From Proteiniclasticum sediminis (lineage in GTDB: Bacteria > Bacillota > Clostridia > Clostridiales > Clostridiaceae), in contig NZ_JAGSCS010000010.1 of the NCBI RefSeq assembly GCF_018128025.1, positions 1 through 64,000 on the forward strand: 64,000 nucleotides of DNA, written 5' to 3'. Each line of letters begins with the position of its first letter. The stretch's first letter is position 1. The notes beneath the pieces were generated by a model. That model ran no database searches. It saw nothing but the letters and a program-made list of their open reading frames with translations, and was not told where the DNA came from. Shown here piece by piece: positions 26,756-35,478 of this stretch. The translations under genes were made by a program, and so were the position numbers.

Positions 26756-28069
26756 CTACTTGTCGTAGAGAAGACCCAGTTCATGGGCTTCCTTGGTCAG
26801 CTGCTCGCGGAAATCCGGATGGGCAATGGCAATGAGCCGAAGAATGCGTTCCCGGACATTGGTACCGCGCAGATGGGCAATGCCGTACTCCGTCACCACC
26901 ATATCCACATCATTGCGGGAGAGGGAAACGATGGCGCCGGGCTTCAGGAACGGCACAATCTTGGATACTTCCTCTTTTTCGCCGGTCTCCGGATTTCTCA
27001 CCATGGCGGTGGAATAGAGGGCGATGAAGCTTCGGCCGTTCTTGGCATTCTGGGCGCCGATGGCGGTATCCGCCTGGCCGCCGGTGCCGGAGAACTGGAT
27101 ATGGCCGATGGACTCGCTGCAGACCTGTCCCGTGAGATCCACTTCCAGGGCGGTGTTGATGGACACCATGTTGTCATTGAGGCCGATGATGGCGGGGTCA
27201 TTGACGTATTTACCATTGAGGATCATGACGGAGGGATTATTGTTGATGAAGTCATAGAGCTTCTGGTTGCCCAAGGCGAAGGTCGCCACATGCTTGCCCT
27301 TGTGCAGGGTCTTTTTCTTCCCGGTGATAACGCCGGCTTCAATGAGGTCCACCATGCCGGAGGTCATCATTTCCGTGTGAATCCCCAGGTCTTTTTTGTC
27401 CTTCAGGGCTGCGGCCACGGCATTGGGAATTCCGCCGATGCCTAGCTGCAGGGTATCCCCGTCATGGATGTGCTCCGCGATGTACTCGCCGATTTTGGCA
27501 TCCTTGCCATTGGAGGGCACATCGGGGATGGAGGGAACGGCATAATCCGTTTCCATGAGGTAATCCACATCACGGTAGTGGATCTCCACATCGCCAAAGG
27601 TTCGGGGATAGTTGGGGTTGATCTCAAGAATAACAACAGCTGCTTCATTGATCATCTGGGATTCATAGGTATTGGAGCAGGACAGGGAAATAAATCCATG
27701 CTCATCGGGCATGGAGGCAGAACCCACATAAATATTGGGCTTCACATGATCCAGGCGTTTCCAGCCGGCCAGATGAAGGTGATTGGGAATGAAAGAGATA
27801 TTGCCATTCTTAAAAGCTTTTCGAAGAGGCGGGGAAAAGAACCAGCCGTCAATGTTGAAGCTGTGTTTGTACTCCTCTTTCAAAAATTCACCGTTGGCCA
27901 TGGAGAGACAATTGGTGATGGTCACATTTCTCACCCGGTCTGCGATGGTATGAATATTGTCCATGAACAGTTTCGCCTCAGCGGCACCCAGTCCGGTGAC
28001 GATGACGTCGTCGGTTTTGACCATGGCCAGCGCCTGTTCCAGAGTGATAACTTTATCTTTGTATGACAT
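26756..28069 (-). CDS. Acetyl-CoA hydrolase/transferase family CoA-transferase (4-hydroxybutyrate CoA-transferase-like)
   Basis: A 437-residue enzyme of the Cat1/Cat2 and 4-hydroxybutyrate CoA-transferase group, which moves CoA from acetyl-CoA or similar to a carboxylate. GIGGIPNAVAAAL (about 215-227) and LGIHTEMMTSGMVDLIEAG (about 234-252) fit the family; the Glu in HTEM is the expected catalytic residue. The C-terminal GTGGQADTAIGAQNAKNGRS and DMVVTEYGIAHLRG are conserved. It probably activates the acid brought in by the neighbouring ABC importer. AGGAGG precedes the ATG. Confidence 0.9.
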   Translation of the reverse strand: MSYKDKVITLEQALAMVKTDDVIVTGLGAAEAKLFMDNIHTIADRVRNVTITNCLSMANGEFLKEEYKHSFNIDGWFFSPPLRKAFKNGNISFIPNHLHLAGWKRLDHVKPNIYVGSASMPDEHGFISLSCSNTYESQMINEAAVVILEINPNYPRTFGDVEIHYRDVDYLMETDYAVPSIPDVPSNGKDAKIGEYIAEHIHDGDTLQLGIGGIPNAVAAALKDKKDLGIHTEMMTSGMVDLIEAGVITGKKKTLHKGKHVATFALGNQKLYDFINNNPSVMILNGKYVNDPAIIGLNDNMVSINTALEVDLTGQVCSESIGHIQFSGTGGQADTAIGAQNAKNGRSFIALYSTAMVRNPETGEKEEVSKIVPFLKPGAIVSLSRNDVDMVVTEYGIAHLRGTNVRERILRLIAIAHPDFREQLTKEAHELGLLYDK

Positions 28070-28103
28070 GCTGAATCCTCCTATGTGCGCATTGATGAAA
28101 TAA

Positions 28104-28123
28104 AGGCAGGTGTCAGCCTGCCT
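28104..28123 (-). terminator. Terminator between livK-like and CoA-transferase genes
   Basis: A perfect 7-bp stem AGGCAGG/CCTGCCT with a 6-nt loop, followed on minus by TTTATTTC. It probably gives partial termination before the CoA-transferase. Confidence 0.6.
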
Positions 28124-28246
28124 AAGTGTCCTTTAGTAACCAACATATTCCTTTACCATCCCTTCCCCGGAAGAGGCGCCCAGGGGCGGCCTCCTCCGTT
28201 TCAGGGATCGAATTATTCTTCTATTGCAATCGTATCCGAATTTAGA

Positions 28247-29503
28247 CTATTTGCCCAGGAGAACATCCATGGACTTCAGTCCGTCCACAGGCACCCAGCC
28301 TGCTGCATTGTTAACCAGGCCAACCTTGGACAGGTTCATTTCCTGGGTACCGGCTCTCTTTCCATCCTTGTAATCAATCACGCCGCCGAAGGGGTTCTTG
28401 ATGGGTGCGGATTCCAGAGCGTCCATGTACTTCTCCCAGGTAACGGTTCCTTCCACTCTCTTCAGCCCTTCGGTGAAGAAGTGTCCAGCGATCCATCCGG
28501 TCATGGCATAAACGTTGGTGGCATAGTCAGGAGCCCACTTGGCAAACTCAGCCAGAGCGTCAGCGCTGGTGGCCAGGTCAACCCAGCCCAGTCCGTACAC
28601 GTCGAACTTGCCGTTGATCTCGTTGATGACAGCCTGGGAAATAACGGGGGATACATTAACATAGGTCGTGATGACGTCCTTGTTGACGTTCTGTGCAGCC
28701 AGTTCCTTGACGATGGTGGGGATGGTGGCCTGAATGGCAGCGCCGATGATGAAGTCAACGTTGGCATTCTTGATGGTGGTGACTGCAGAGGAAACGTCTG
28801 TTGCGCCTGCGGTGACCTGCTCAGCAACCAGTTCCACGTTCAGTTCCTTGGCCTTGGCCTGGGCTCCGGAGAAGAGGTCCTTGCCGGCGTCGTCGTTGGT
28901 GTAGATGACACCAATCTTCTTGGCCTTGAAGTCACCCACTGCACGGGCTACCATGATCTGACCTTCGGTCTTGTAGATGGGCTGTACGGGGAAAATTCCT
29001 CGGTCGCGGCCTGTAGCCTTGTCGTTGTAAAGCTGTCCGATACCGGTGGCGAAATAAACTGCGGGGATTCCGTAGTCCTTGACATCTTCAATGGTGGCAC
29101 CGACAACCGGTGTTCCGAAGTGTCCGACCAGGGCAAAAATCTTCTCGTCTTCCACGAGGGTGTTCAGCATGGCCTTGCCCTTAACGGGGTCAAACTCGTC
29201 ATCCTGATGAACAAACTCGATCTTTCTTCCGTTGACACCGCCAGCTTCATTAATCATCTTGAAGTAAGCTTCGATACCTGCGTTGAAGGGAACACCTACC
29301 GGAGCATAGTTTCCGGAAGTGGCGGCAGAGTTTCCGACAACGATCTTGTCGTCGTAGACACCCTGGGCCGGTTTTTCAGTTTCTACTGGGGTCTCTGCGG
29401 GAGTCTCGCTGGGAGTCTCTGCAGGAGCCGGGGTCTTGCTTCCGCAAGCGGCGAAAGAGGCTACGATGGCAAGGGATGCCAAAATGGAAACGATCTTTTT
29501 CAT
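28247..29503 (-). CDS. Liv-type ABC transporter substrate-binding lipoprotein
   Basis: A 418-residue periplasmic-binding-protein type I (branched-chain amino-acid receptor family). The signal peptide ends in a lipobox SFAAC (Cys20), so the protein is anchored outside the membrane. A Pro/Thr/Glu linker with repeated PAET units (about 24-46) precedes the two-lobed domain, which contains GNSAATSGNYAPVG, FALVGHFGTPVVGAT and YTNDDAGKDLF. Such receptors bind amino acids, urea, aromatic acids or other carboxylates. The catabolic neighbours suggest a carboxylic acid. Codon choice differs from neighbours in a way that suggests high expression. Confidence 0.92.
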   Translation of the reverse strand: MKKIVSILASLAIVASFAACGSKTPAPAETPSETPAETPVETEKPAQGVYDDKIVVGNSAATSGNYAPVGVPFNAGIEAYFKMINEAGGVNGRKIEFVHQDDEFDPVKGKAMLNTLVEDEKIFALVGHFGTPVVGATIEDVKDYGIPAVYFATGIGQLYNDKATGRDRGIFPVQPIYKTEGQIMVARAVGDFKAKKIGVIYTNDDAGKDLFSGAQAKAKELNVELVAEQVTAGATDVSSAVTTIKNANVDFIIGAAIQATIPTIVKELAAQNVNKDVITTYVNVSPVISQAVINEINGKFDVYGLGWVDLATSADALAEFAKWAPDYATNVYAMTGWIAGHFFTEGLKRVEGTVTWEKYMDALESAPIKNPFGGVIDYKDGKRAGTQEMNLSKVGLVNNAAGWVPVDGLKSMDVLLGK

Positions 29504-29593
29504 TTAGTATTTCCTCCTTGTTTTTTCCATGGTTTCCCATGATTTGAGACGGTTGAATAAAGGTATGTTGTTAGGGTATGTTGGTTTATTCAA

Positions 29594-29607
29594 GCCCCTT
29601 TCGGGGC
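29594..29607 (-). terminator. Small hairpin between livF-like and livK-like genes
   Basis: GCCCC-TTTC-GGGGC with only a weak T-tract on minus. It may be a processing or partial termination site that lets the binding protein be made at a different level from the rest. Confidence 0.35.
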
Positions 29608-29619
29608 AAGGAATATGAA

Positions 29620-30345
29620 TTAATGCTTGCCGAGGTAGGCTTCGACTAGCTTGGGGTCGTTGGCCAGCACTTCAGCTTTTCCGTGGGTGCTGATGTTGCC
29701 CAGTTCGATGACATAGCCGTAGTCGGCGATCTTCAGCGTCTGTGCGGCATTCTGCTCCACGATGATGACGGTGGTCCCTTCGTTCTTGATTTCCTTCACG
29801 ATCTTCATGATGTCCTGAACGATGAGGGGAGCCAGACCCAGGGAGGGCTCATCCAGCAGGAGGACCTTCGGATGGCTCATGAGGGCTCTGCCAATGGCCA
29901 GCATCTGCTGCTCGCCGCCGGAAAGGGTGGACGCCACCTGGTTTTTGCGTTCCCGGAGAACCGGGAAGTAGCGATAAACCCGTTCAAAGGTTTCGGCGAT
30001 CTTCTTTTTGTCCTTCTGGGTAAAAGCGCCAGCTTTGAGGTTCTCTTCCACCGTCAGGTCCCGGAATACTGCCCGCCCTTCTGGAGACATGGAAATCCCC
30101 ATTTTGGCGATCTTTTCCGGCTCTTCGCCGATGATCTCCCGGCCGTAGAATTGAATGGAACCTTCGGTTCCGTCAATGATGCCGGAGATTTTTTTCAAGG
30201 TGGTGGTTTTTCCAGCGCCATTGGCCCCTAAAATGGCCACCACATCTCCCTCGTATACTTTCAGATCGATGCCCTTCAGCGCTTGGATGGCGCCGTAGTT
30301 CACCTTGAGTCCCTTGATTTCCAGAGCAATTTTCTTCTCACTCAT
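29620..30345 (-). CDS. Liv-type ABC transporter ATP-binding protein (LivF-like)
   Basis: A 241-residue ATPase. Walker A GANGAGKTT, signature LSGGEQQMLAIGRALM and Walker B LLLDEPSLGLAP are intact, and the LivF-type C-terminus ends in EAYLGKH. It starts 1 bp after the LivG-like stop with a GGGGGTGGA site. It pairs with the LivG-like ATPase under the two permeases. Confidence 0.94.
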   Translation of the reverse strand: MSEKKIALEIKGLKVNYGAIQALKGIDLKVYEGDVVAILGANGAGKTTTLKKISGIIDGTEGSIQFYGREIIGEEPEKIAKMGISMSPEGRAVFRDLTVEENLKAGAFTQKDKKKIAETFERVYRYFPVLRERKNQVASTLSGGEQQMLAIGRALMSHPKVLLLDEPSLGLAPLIVQDIMKIVKEIKNEGTTVIIVEQNAAQTLKIADYGYVIELGNISTHGKAEVLANDPKLVEAYLGKH

Positions 30346-30346
30346 C

Positions 30347-31150
30347 TTAGTCCACCCCCAGGTATGCCGTCTGAACGGCTTTATTCTGCTGGATTTCTTT
30401 CGGCGTACCGATGGTCAGAAGCTTTCCGAAGTTGATGGCGCAGATGCGGTCACAGATATCCATGACGAGGCGCATATCATGCTCCACCAGGAGGATGGCG
30501 CAGTCAAAGGTGTCGCGGATCTTCCGGATCATCTTCGCCAGTTCCAGGGTTTCGCTGTCGTTCAGTCCTGCCGCCGGTTCATCCAGGATGATGAGTTTTG
30601 GCCGGGCCATGAGGGTTCGGGCCATCTCCACCTTTTTCAGGATGCCGTAGGGCTGACCGCCGGCCAGCATGTCCTTGCGGTCGAGGATTCCCAGGTTTTC
30701 CAGGATTTTCTCCGCTTCGGCCCGATAGCGTTTTTCTTCCGCCCGGGCTTTGGGCAGCTGGAGGGCCTGACTCAGCGTATGGGTTTTATAGTCGATGTGT
30801 CCGCCGATGAGCACATTGTCAATGATGCTCAGCTCCCGGATGAGTTCCACGTTCTGGAAGGTGCGGACCAGCCCGTGACGGATAATGTCATGGACGGGGC
30901 GGGTGGTGAGGTCTGTGACCTCATCTCCGTGACCGCGGAAGAGCAGCGTGCCCTGATCCGGTTTGTAGAACTGGGTAATGCAGTTGAACACCGTGGTCTT
31001 TCCGGCACCGTTGGGGCCGATGAGTCCAAAGATTTCCTTTTTCTTGATGTCAAAGGTCAGATTATCCACGGCCTTGAGGCCGCCGAAGGCGATGGAGAGA
31101 TTCTCCACCTGAAGGGCTAGGTTTTCAGCCATATTATGCTTCGAGCTCAT
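30347..31150 (-). CDS. Liv-type ABC transporter ATP-binding protein (LivG-like)
   Basis: A 267-residue ATPase. Walker A GPNGAGKTT, signature YGILKKVEMARTLM (with the usual LivG relaxation of LSGGQ) and Walker B LIILDEPAAGLN are present, followed by VEHDMRLVM. The start at 31150 has GGGAGGGG upstream and overlaps the LivM-like end by 17 bp. Confidence 0.94.
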   Translation of the reverse strand: MSSKHNMAENLALQVENLSIAFGGLKAVDNLTFDIKKKEIFGLIGPNGAGKTTVFNCITQFYKPDQGTLLFRGHGDEVTDLTTRPVHDIIRHGLVRTFQNVELIRELSIIDNVLIGGHIDYKTHTLSQALQLPKARAEEKRYRAEAEKILENLGILDRKDMLAGGQPYGILKKVEMARTLMARPKLIILDEPAAGLNDSETLELAKMIRKIRDTFDCAILLVEHDMRLVMDICDRICAINFGKLLTIGTPKEIQQNKAVQTAYLGVD

Positions 31151-32168
31151 GGGTCTCCCCTCCCTTCTTTGCTTTTCCGATCTTCAGCTTGGCGAAAAGC
31201 CGTTTAATGTCATAGCCGATGCTGATGAGGCCGTTGGGATAGAAGATGATCACCAGGATGATCAAGAGGCCGTTCAGCACATAGGACAGGTTTTCAAAAT
31301 AGGGGATCCGCTTCAGGAAAATGTCCGGCAGCGCAAAGACGATGAATGCGCCGAGGACGGTGCCGTAGATGGACCGCAGGCCGCCGATGACAATCATGGC
31401 CAGGAAGTCCAGGGACAGCTTCAGAATCCAGGTGGAGGGGTAGGAGAACTTGATGAAGTGGACATAGAGCACACCGGCGATGCTGGCAAACATGGTAGCC
31501 AGGGCAAAGGCAATGAGCCGGTGGGTGAGGAGATTCACACCCATGGCCTGGGCGGCGGCTTCGCTGCCGCGCATGGCGTTGAGGGCTCGTCCAAGTTTTC
31601 CGTTCATGAGGTTCGCCGTGATGATCATGATGATCACCAGGACCACCACGATGAGGTAGTAGGTGGAGGTTTTATCCAGCTGGAATCTTCCGAGAAGCAC
31701 CGGGTAGCTGGCCGATTTTCCACTGAATCCATTGGTGAACTGGTCCAACTCCTCAAAGGTTTTTCTTAGAACTTCGGACACCGCCAGGGTGGCGATGGCC
31801 AGGTACAGTCCCTCAATCTTGAGGGATACCAGTCCCACCAGCACCCCGATGAGGGTGGGGATGAGAACGGCGAGGATCAGGGCCACTTCAAAGGGCAGCT
31901 TCAGATCCGCAGTAAGATAAGCAGAGATATAGGTGGCCAGTCCCATGAACCCGGCAGTACCGAGGGAGATCAAGCCCGAATACCCCAGAAGAATATTCAG
32001 TCCCAGGGCGGCGATGGCATAAATGAGCGTGCCGCCGATGGTGGTGATGTAACCTTGTTTAAAGAGTCCCCATTCTGCAAACTGCGGAACCAGGGCCAGG
32101 ACGATGCCAAAGATGACAAAGCCGATCCAGGGATGTTTTTTAAAATATGTCGTCACTGCTTTCATCAT
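31134..32168 (-). CDS. Liv-type ABC transporter permease (LivM-like)
   Basis: A 344-residue permease with about nine to ten membrane helices. The family EAA-like loop is seen as AMRGSEAAAQAMGVN (about 202-216), and GYSGLISLGTAGFMGLATYISAYL lies near the N-terminus in two blocks. The start at 32168 overlaps the LivH-like stop in TGATG; the longer upstream frame runs inside that gene and has no support. Confidence 0.93.
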   Translation of the reverse strand: MMKAVTTYFKKHPWIGFVIFGIVLALVPQFAEWGLFKQGYITTIGGTLIYAIAALGLNILLGYSGLISLGTAGFMGLATYISAYLTADLKLPFEVALILAVLIPTLIGVLVGLVSLKIEGLYLAIATLAVSEVLRKTFEELDQFTNGFSGKSASYPVLLGRFQLDKTSTYYLIVVVLVIIMIITANLMNGKLGRALNAMRGSEAAAQAMGVNLLTHRLIAFALATMFASIAGVLYVHFIKFSYPSTWILKLSLDFLAMIVIGGLRSIYGTVLGAFIVFALPDIFLKRIPYFENLSYVLNGLLIILVIIFYPNGLISIGYDIKRLFAKLKIGKAKKGGETHELEA

Positions 32169-33043
32169 CACACCTTCTTTACCACCTTCTTGCCGATCAG
32201 CCCGTAGGGTCTGAAGACAATGAAGATCAAAATGAGAATGTACAAGATCTGGCCGCCCCAAACGGAGGACCCGTAGAAGAGAAGAAGATTTCGCATAATG
32301 CCCATGATGTAGGCACCGATGACCGGACCGTGGAAGGTCTGGAATCCGCCCAGGACACAGGCCACCAGGGCGGTGATCTGGACCTCGTCCATGAGGTTCA
32401 GGGTCACGGAGGTCATGGGAGCGGTCATGACACCGGCGATGACACCCAAGATACCGGCTACGCCCCAGGCGGCCATGGTGACATTCTTGGTGGGCACGCC
32501 CATGAGTCGGGCCACATATTCATTGGAAGCTGTGGTTCGCACCGCCAGGCCCCATTTGGTCTTCTGCAGCACATAGAAGAGCAGCATCATGATGGCTAAT
32601 CCCAGGGCAATGTTGAACAGCCCGTTGTAGGAGATGGAGGCTCCCAGGAGATTGAGGTCTCCACTTTCAATCAGTCGGGGCAACCTTAGCGGATCCACAC
32701 CGAAGAAGATGGGCGCCATGCCCACCACAATCATGATGAGGCCTAACGTGATAATCTGCTTCGCCACCGGGGAGACTTTCTTCGTGTGCCGCAGAATCAT
32801 CACGTCGATGAGGAATCCCGTGACGATGGCACTGAAAATTCCGCCCATGACCGCGACCCACAGGGGCAGTCCGAATCGGTTGAAAAGATAGGTCACGACG
32901 AAGGTATTGAACATAGCCACGGCACCTTGGGCAAAGTTGGTGGTATTGGACGTGCGGTAGATGATGATGATGCCCAGGGCGGCCAAGGCGTAGATACTGC
33001 CGGTCTCAAGACTCCTCAGAATGATCTGCAAAAAGGTACTCAA
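32168..33043 (-). CDS. Liv-type ABC transporter permease (LivH-like)
   Basis: A 291-residue permease with about eight membrane helices. The N-terminal LETGSIYALAALGIIIIY and TNFAQGAVAMF, and VRTTASNEYVARLMGVPTK (about 188-206), are LivH marks. The start is a TTG immediately after the KAS III-like stop, with GGTGAG upstream, so the permease is coupled to the enzyme gene. Confidence 0.92.
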   Translation of the reverse strand: MSTFLQIILRSLETGSIYALAALGIIIIYRTSNTTNFAQGAVAMFNTFVVTYLFNRFGLPLWVAVMGGIFSAIVTGFLIDVMILRHTKKVSPVAKQIITLGLIMIVVGMAPIFFGVDPLRLPRLIESGDLNLLGASISYNGLFNIALGLAIMMLLFYVLQKTKWGLAVRTTASNEYVARLMGVPTKNVTMAAWGVAGILGVIAGVMTAPMTSVTLNLMDEVQITALVACVLGGFQTFHGPVIGAYIMGIMRNLLLFYGSSVWGGQILYILILIFIVFRPYGLIGKKVVKKV

Positions 33044-34063
33044 CTAATTCTCACCCCATTTAATAACATTGGCGGCCCAGACATACCCGATCCCTGCAGC
33101 CACCATGGCTACCACGGATCCATCCTTCACTTTGCCTTCCTGGAGTGCCAGGTGCAGAGAGAGGATCTGGTCGATCTGTCCGATATGACCGTAGTCTTCG
33201 AGATAAATGGCCTGATCTTCGCGAAGTCCCAGCTCCTCCAGCATGGCCAGATGACCGGAACGCTTCATATGAAGTATGGCCAGGTAGTCGATGTCAGAGC
33301 GTGTCAGGTTGGCTTTGCGGAGGGACTCGTCAATGCATTTGTACCAGTTGGACATGGATACCTCATTAAGTCGGTCCTTCATCTTCTTGGCATCCATGAG
33401 CCGCAGGCTCTTGAACGCTTCTTCCACATTGTCGGGGGTCACCGGGTTGCAGATGCCGCCGATTTCCACGCCCGCTGTCCGGGCTAAAGAGCCGTCAGCG
33501 ATGACATGGGAACCCAGAAGAAGGTTCTTATTATAGTTCTTTTTGAGGATAATCGCTCCGCCGCCAGCGCCCAGGTTAAACATCATGGACATGTTCTTGT
33601 CCGTATAGTCCACGAAGTCTCCATTGCGGTATCCGCCGGCGATGAGGATGGTATTGATGCTGTCATCGGCCATGAGCATATCCTTGGCGATTTTCATGGT
33701 GGACACTGTGGTGCAGCACCGGTTGGCCAAGTCGATTCCCCAGGCGTTCTTTGCGCCGATACGGTCCTGAATGTAGAGGGCGGAGGTGGTTAAGGGATAT
33801 TCCTTCCATTCTTCCCCCACGCAGAGGATCACATCGATGTCCAAAGGGTCGATGCCTGTATTTTTCAGGGCATCCAGGGCGGCTAAAGCGCCCATTTCCT
33901 GGGTACCGTCCTGATCTCCGGGGATGGGTTTCATCCGGATACCCAGTTTCTCTACGACGGCTTCTTCCGACCAAACCCCTTGGGTTTTTTCCGAAATTTC
34001 TTTTCCCGTCATATAGGTCTCGGGAATGTAGATCCCGGTTCCTACGATTCCGACGTTCGTCAT
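33044..34063 (-). CDS. KAS III-like thiolase-fold enzyme with a Cys-His-His active site
   Basis: A 339-residue thiolase-fold protein similar to FabH/HMG-CoA synthase. Cys116 in ANRCCTT fits the nucleophile and His265 in ILHMKRSG fits FabH His244. The FabH Asn274 position (GNTS motif) reads G-H293-I-G, giving Cys-His-His. The C-terminal GAGIGYVWA matches the family loop. The gene sits between an SDR and a Liv importer rather than in a fatty-acid synthesis cluster, so it may act as a catabolic thiolase or condense a special acyl-CoA. AAGGAGG precedes the ATG. Confidence 0.83.
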   Translation of the reverse strand: MTNVGIVGTGIYIPETYMTGKEISEKTQGVWSEEAVVEKLGIRMKPIPGDQDGTQEMGALAALDALKNTGIDPLDIDVILCVGEEWKEYPLTTSALYIQDRIGAKNAWGIDLANRCCTTVSTMKIAKDMLMADDSINTILIAGGYRNGDFVDYTDKNMSMMFNLGAGGGAIILKKNYNKNLLLGSHVIADGSLARTAGVEIGGICNPVTPDNVEEAFKSLRLMDAKKMKDRLNEVSMSNWYKCIDESLRKANLTRSDIDYLAILHMKRSGHLAMLEELGLREDQAIYLEDYGHIGQIDQILSLHLALQEGKVKDGSVVAMVAAGIGYVWAANVIKWGEN

Positions 34064-34075
34064 TTCAGTTCCTCC

Positions 34076-34795
34076 TTAAAGTCTCATTCCACCGTTAACG
34101 GAAAGATTGTGTCCAGTGACGTAGGAGGCATCATCCGATGCCAGGAACAGTGCAGCCTTGGCGATTTCTTCCGGCTGACCCAATCTTCCGAGCATGGTCT
34201 GGGCGGCGAATTTATCCAGGAGTTCCTGGGGAACCGTCTTCAGAATGTCCGTCATGGTGTATCCGGGGGAAATGGCATTGACGCGAACCTGAGCTCCCTT
34301 CATGGCGAACTCCTTGGCCCAGGTCTTGGTGAGTCCGATGACGCCGGCTTTGGTGGCCGCATAGTTGGCCTGGCCGATGTTTCCGTATTCGCCCACCACA
34401 GAGGAAATATTGATGATGGATCCGGAACCTGCGGTCTGCATGGCCGGTCCGATATGACGGGTCAGGTTGAATACGCCCTTCAGATTCACATCGATGACCA
34501 GATTCCACATGTCATCGGTCATTTTACGGGTGAGCCCGTCCCGGGTGATTCCGGCGTTATTCACGAGAATATCGACTTTGCCGTACTTTTCCAGCACATA
34601 ATCCGCAAAAGTCTTGCAGGCATCGGCATCGGCCACATTGAGCTTATAGCCTTCCACCCTTGGATTTTCATAGGCGAGGTCGCCCATGTCCGCGGCCACA
34701 ACCAGGGCTCCTTCGCTGGCGAAAAGTTCCGCCATGGCCTGTCCCAGTCCTCTTGCTCCACCGGTGACCACGGCCACCTTATTTTCTAATCTCAT
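34076..34795 (-). CDS. FabG-type short-chain dehydrogenase/reductase
   Basis: A 239-residue SDR. The nucleotide motif TGGARGLG lies at about 11-18, NNAGITRDG follows near 85, and the catalytic Ser-Tyr-Lys set is in INISSVVG and QANYAATKAG. FabG-like enzymes interconvert 3-oxoacyl and 3-hydroxyacyl thioesters. Here the neighbours suggest 3-hydroxyacyl-CoA dehydrogenation. The start at 34795 has GGAGG six bases upstream; 22 extra upstream residues in frame lack a site. It is the first gene of the leftward operon. Confidence 0.9.
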   Translation of the reverse strand: MRLENKVAVVTGGARGLGQAMAELFASEGALVVAADMGDLAYENPRVEGYKLNVADADACKTFADYVLEKYGKVDILVNNAGITRDGLTRKMTDDMWNLVIDVNLKGVFNLTRHIGPAMQTAGSGSIINISSVVGEYGNIGQANYAATKAGVIGLTKTWAKEFAMKGAQVRVNAISPGYTMTDILKTVPQELLDKFAAQTMLGRLGQPEEIAKAALFLASDDASYVTGHNLSVNGGMRL

Positions 34796-34918
34796 TTCTC
34801 TACCTCCATTTTTTCGATTCGACGTTTTTTTCGGTATCGTTGAGTTTGACTCCACATTCACCCCTAAACATGTACCGTCAAAGTCGGCGATATGAAATAT
34901 GATTCAGTCTTCATGTTT

Positions 34919-34947
34919 AGAATATATGATAAGGTTTGCAATGTCAA
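34919..34947 (-). promoter_or_regulatory. Promoter of the leftward SDR-KAS-liv operon
   Basis: On minus, -35 TTGACA (34942-34947), an exact 17-bp spacer and -10 TATTCT (34919-34924). One candidate operator octamer overlaps the start site. Confidence 0.75.
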
Positions 34948-35123
34948 TATTCCCGGATAAACCCATTACATTTTTCTATTTTCGTGTTTTTTTGGAACAT
35001 TTTCTCGAAATCGATACCGCTGATTGACATTTATTATCAAAGTATTGAGAAAAACGAGAAAATCAGGCTCTTTCCTCCCAGGCGTTCACTCCATGGATTT
35101 TTTTGCCTTTTCCCCTCATTCAT

Positions 35124-35215
35124 GCCTAAAAATATCCCGATTTGCCTCCTGGCCGACAAATTTCTCCCTGGGGATATCCGGAGATTCTAGTCGTCGAAGT
35201 TCCGATATTTTAGGC
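35124..35215. repeat. Large inverted repeat in the 683-bp divergent intergenic region
   Basis: GCCTAAAAATATC (35124-35136) is inverted as GATATTTTAGGC (35204-35215), with one bulged base. An inner ATATCCC/GGGATAT pair also exists. The rest of 34796-35478 holds the two promoters, the octamer repeats, and a 9-bp inverted repeat ATTTTCTCG/CGAGAAAAT near 35000-35076. I see no gene in it. Confidence 0.45.
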
Positions 35216-35370
35216 CTTTTCTTCTCCCCTGGTCGAAATGCCGCAAGCCTTTTCGGGATCACAGAAATATCCCCACCTGCCGCACAAAAATCTCTTTCCG
35301 CATTATAATGAAGAAGACGGTTTCATGTTCTTTTTGCGTTAAAAATATATCAAAATTAATCGTTTACCTC

Positions 35371-35398
35371 TTGTTTTTTCCCGTTCATGAATTATAAT
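35371..35398 (+). promoter_or_regulatory. Promoter of maoC-acd-etfBA
   Basis: -35 TTGTTT (35371-35376), a 16-bp spacer and -10 TATAAT (35393-35398), 80 bp before the maoC-like ATG. TTCAT/ATGAA arms flank the -10. Confidence 0.55.
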
Positions 35399-35478
35399 GA
35401 ATTTAAAACATGAAAGTTGCATCACATTTGCGTTTCTTTTCTTTTTCTGCACTGCATCAACACTATCAGGAGGGTATT

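Larger units (their letters stand above)
34910..35414. promoter_or_regulatory. Repeated TTCATGTT/AACATGAA motif, candidate TetR operator sites
   Basis: The octamer occurs at 34910-34917 and 35322-35329 as TTCATGTT and at 35407-35414 as AACATGAA; a palindromic variant TTCATGAA lies at 35384-35391. Two copies flank or overlap the divergent promoters. CTAAACATG (34864-34872) is also a perfect inverted match to CATGTTTAG (34912-34920). The region is AT-rich, so chance is possible. Confidence 0.4.

Noticed and set aside
28085-29542. 485-codon plus-strand open frame, Gly/Val-rich
   Set aside because: It is antisense to the livK-like lipoprotein gene, which has a signal peptide, lipobox and ribosome site. 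The plus frame has no such support and an unnatural composition.
32168-32261. 31-codon N-terminal extension of the LivM-like permease
   Set aside because: It lies inside the LivH-like coding end, is not hydrophobic, and the TGATG junction gives a better coupled start.
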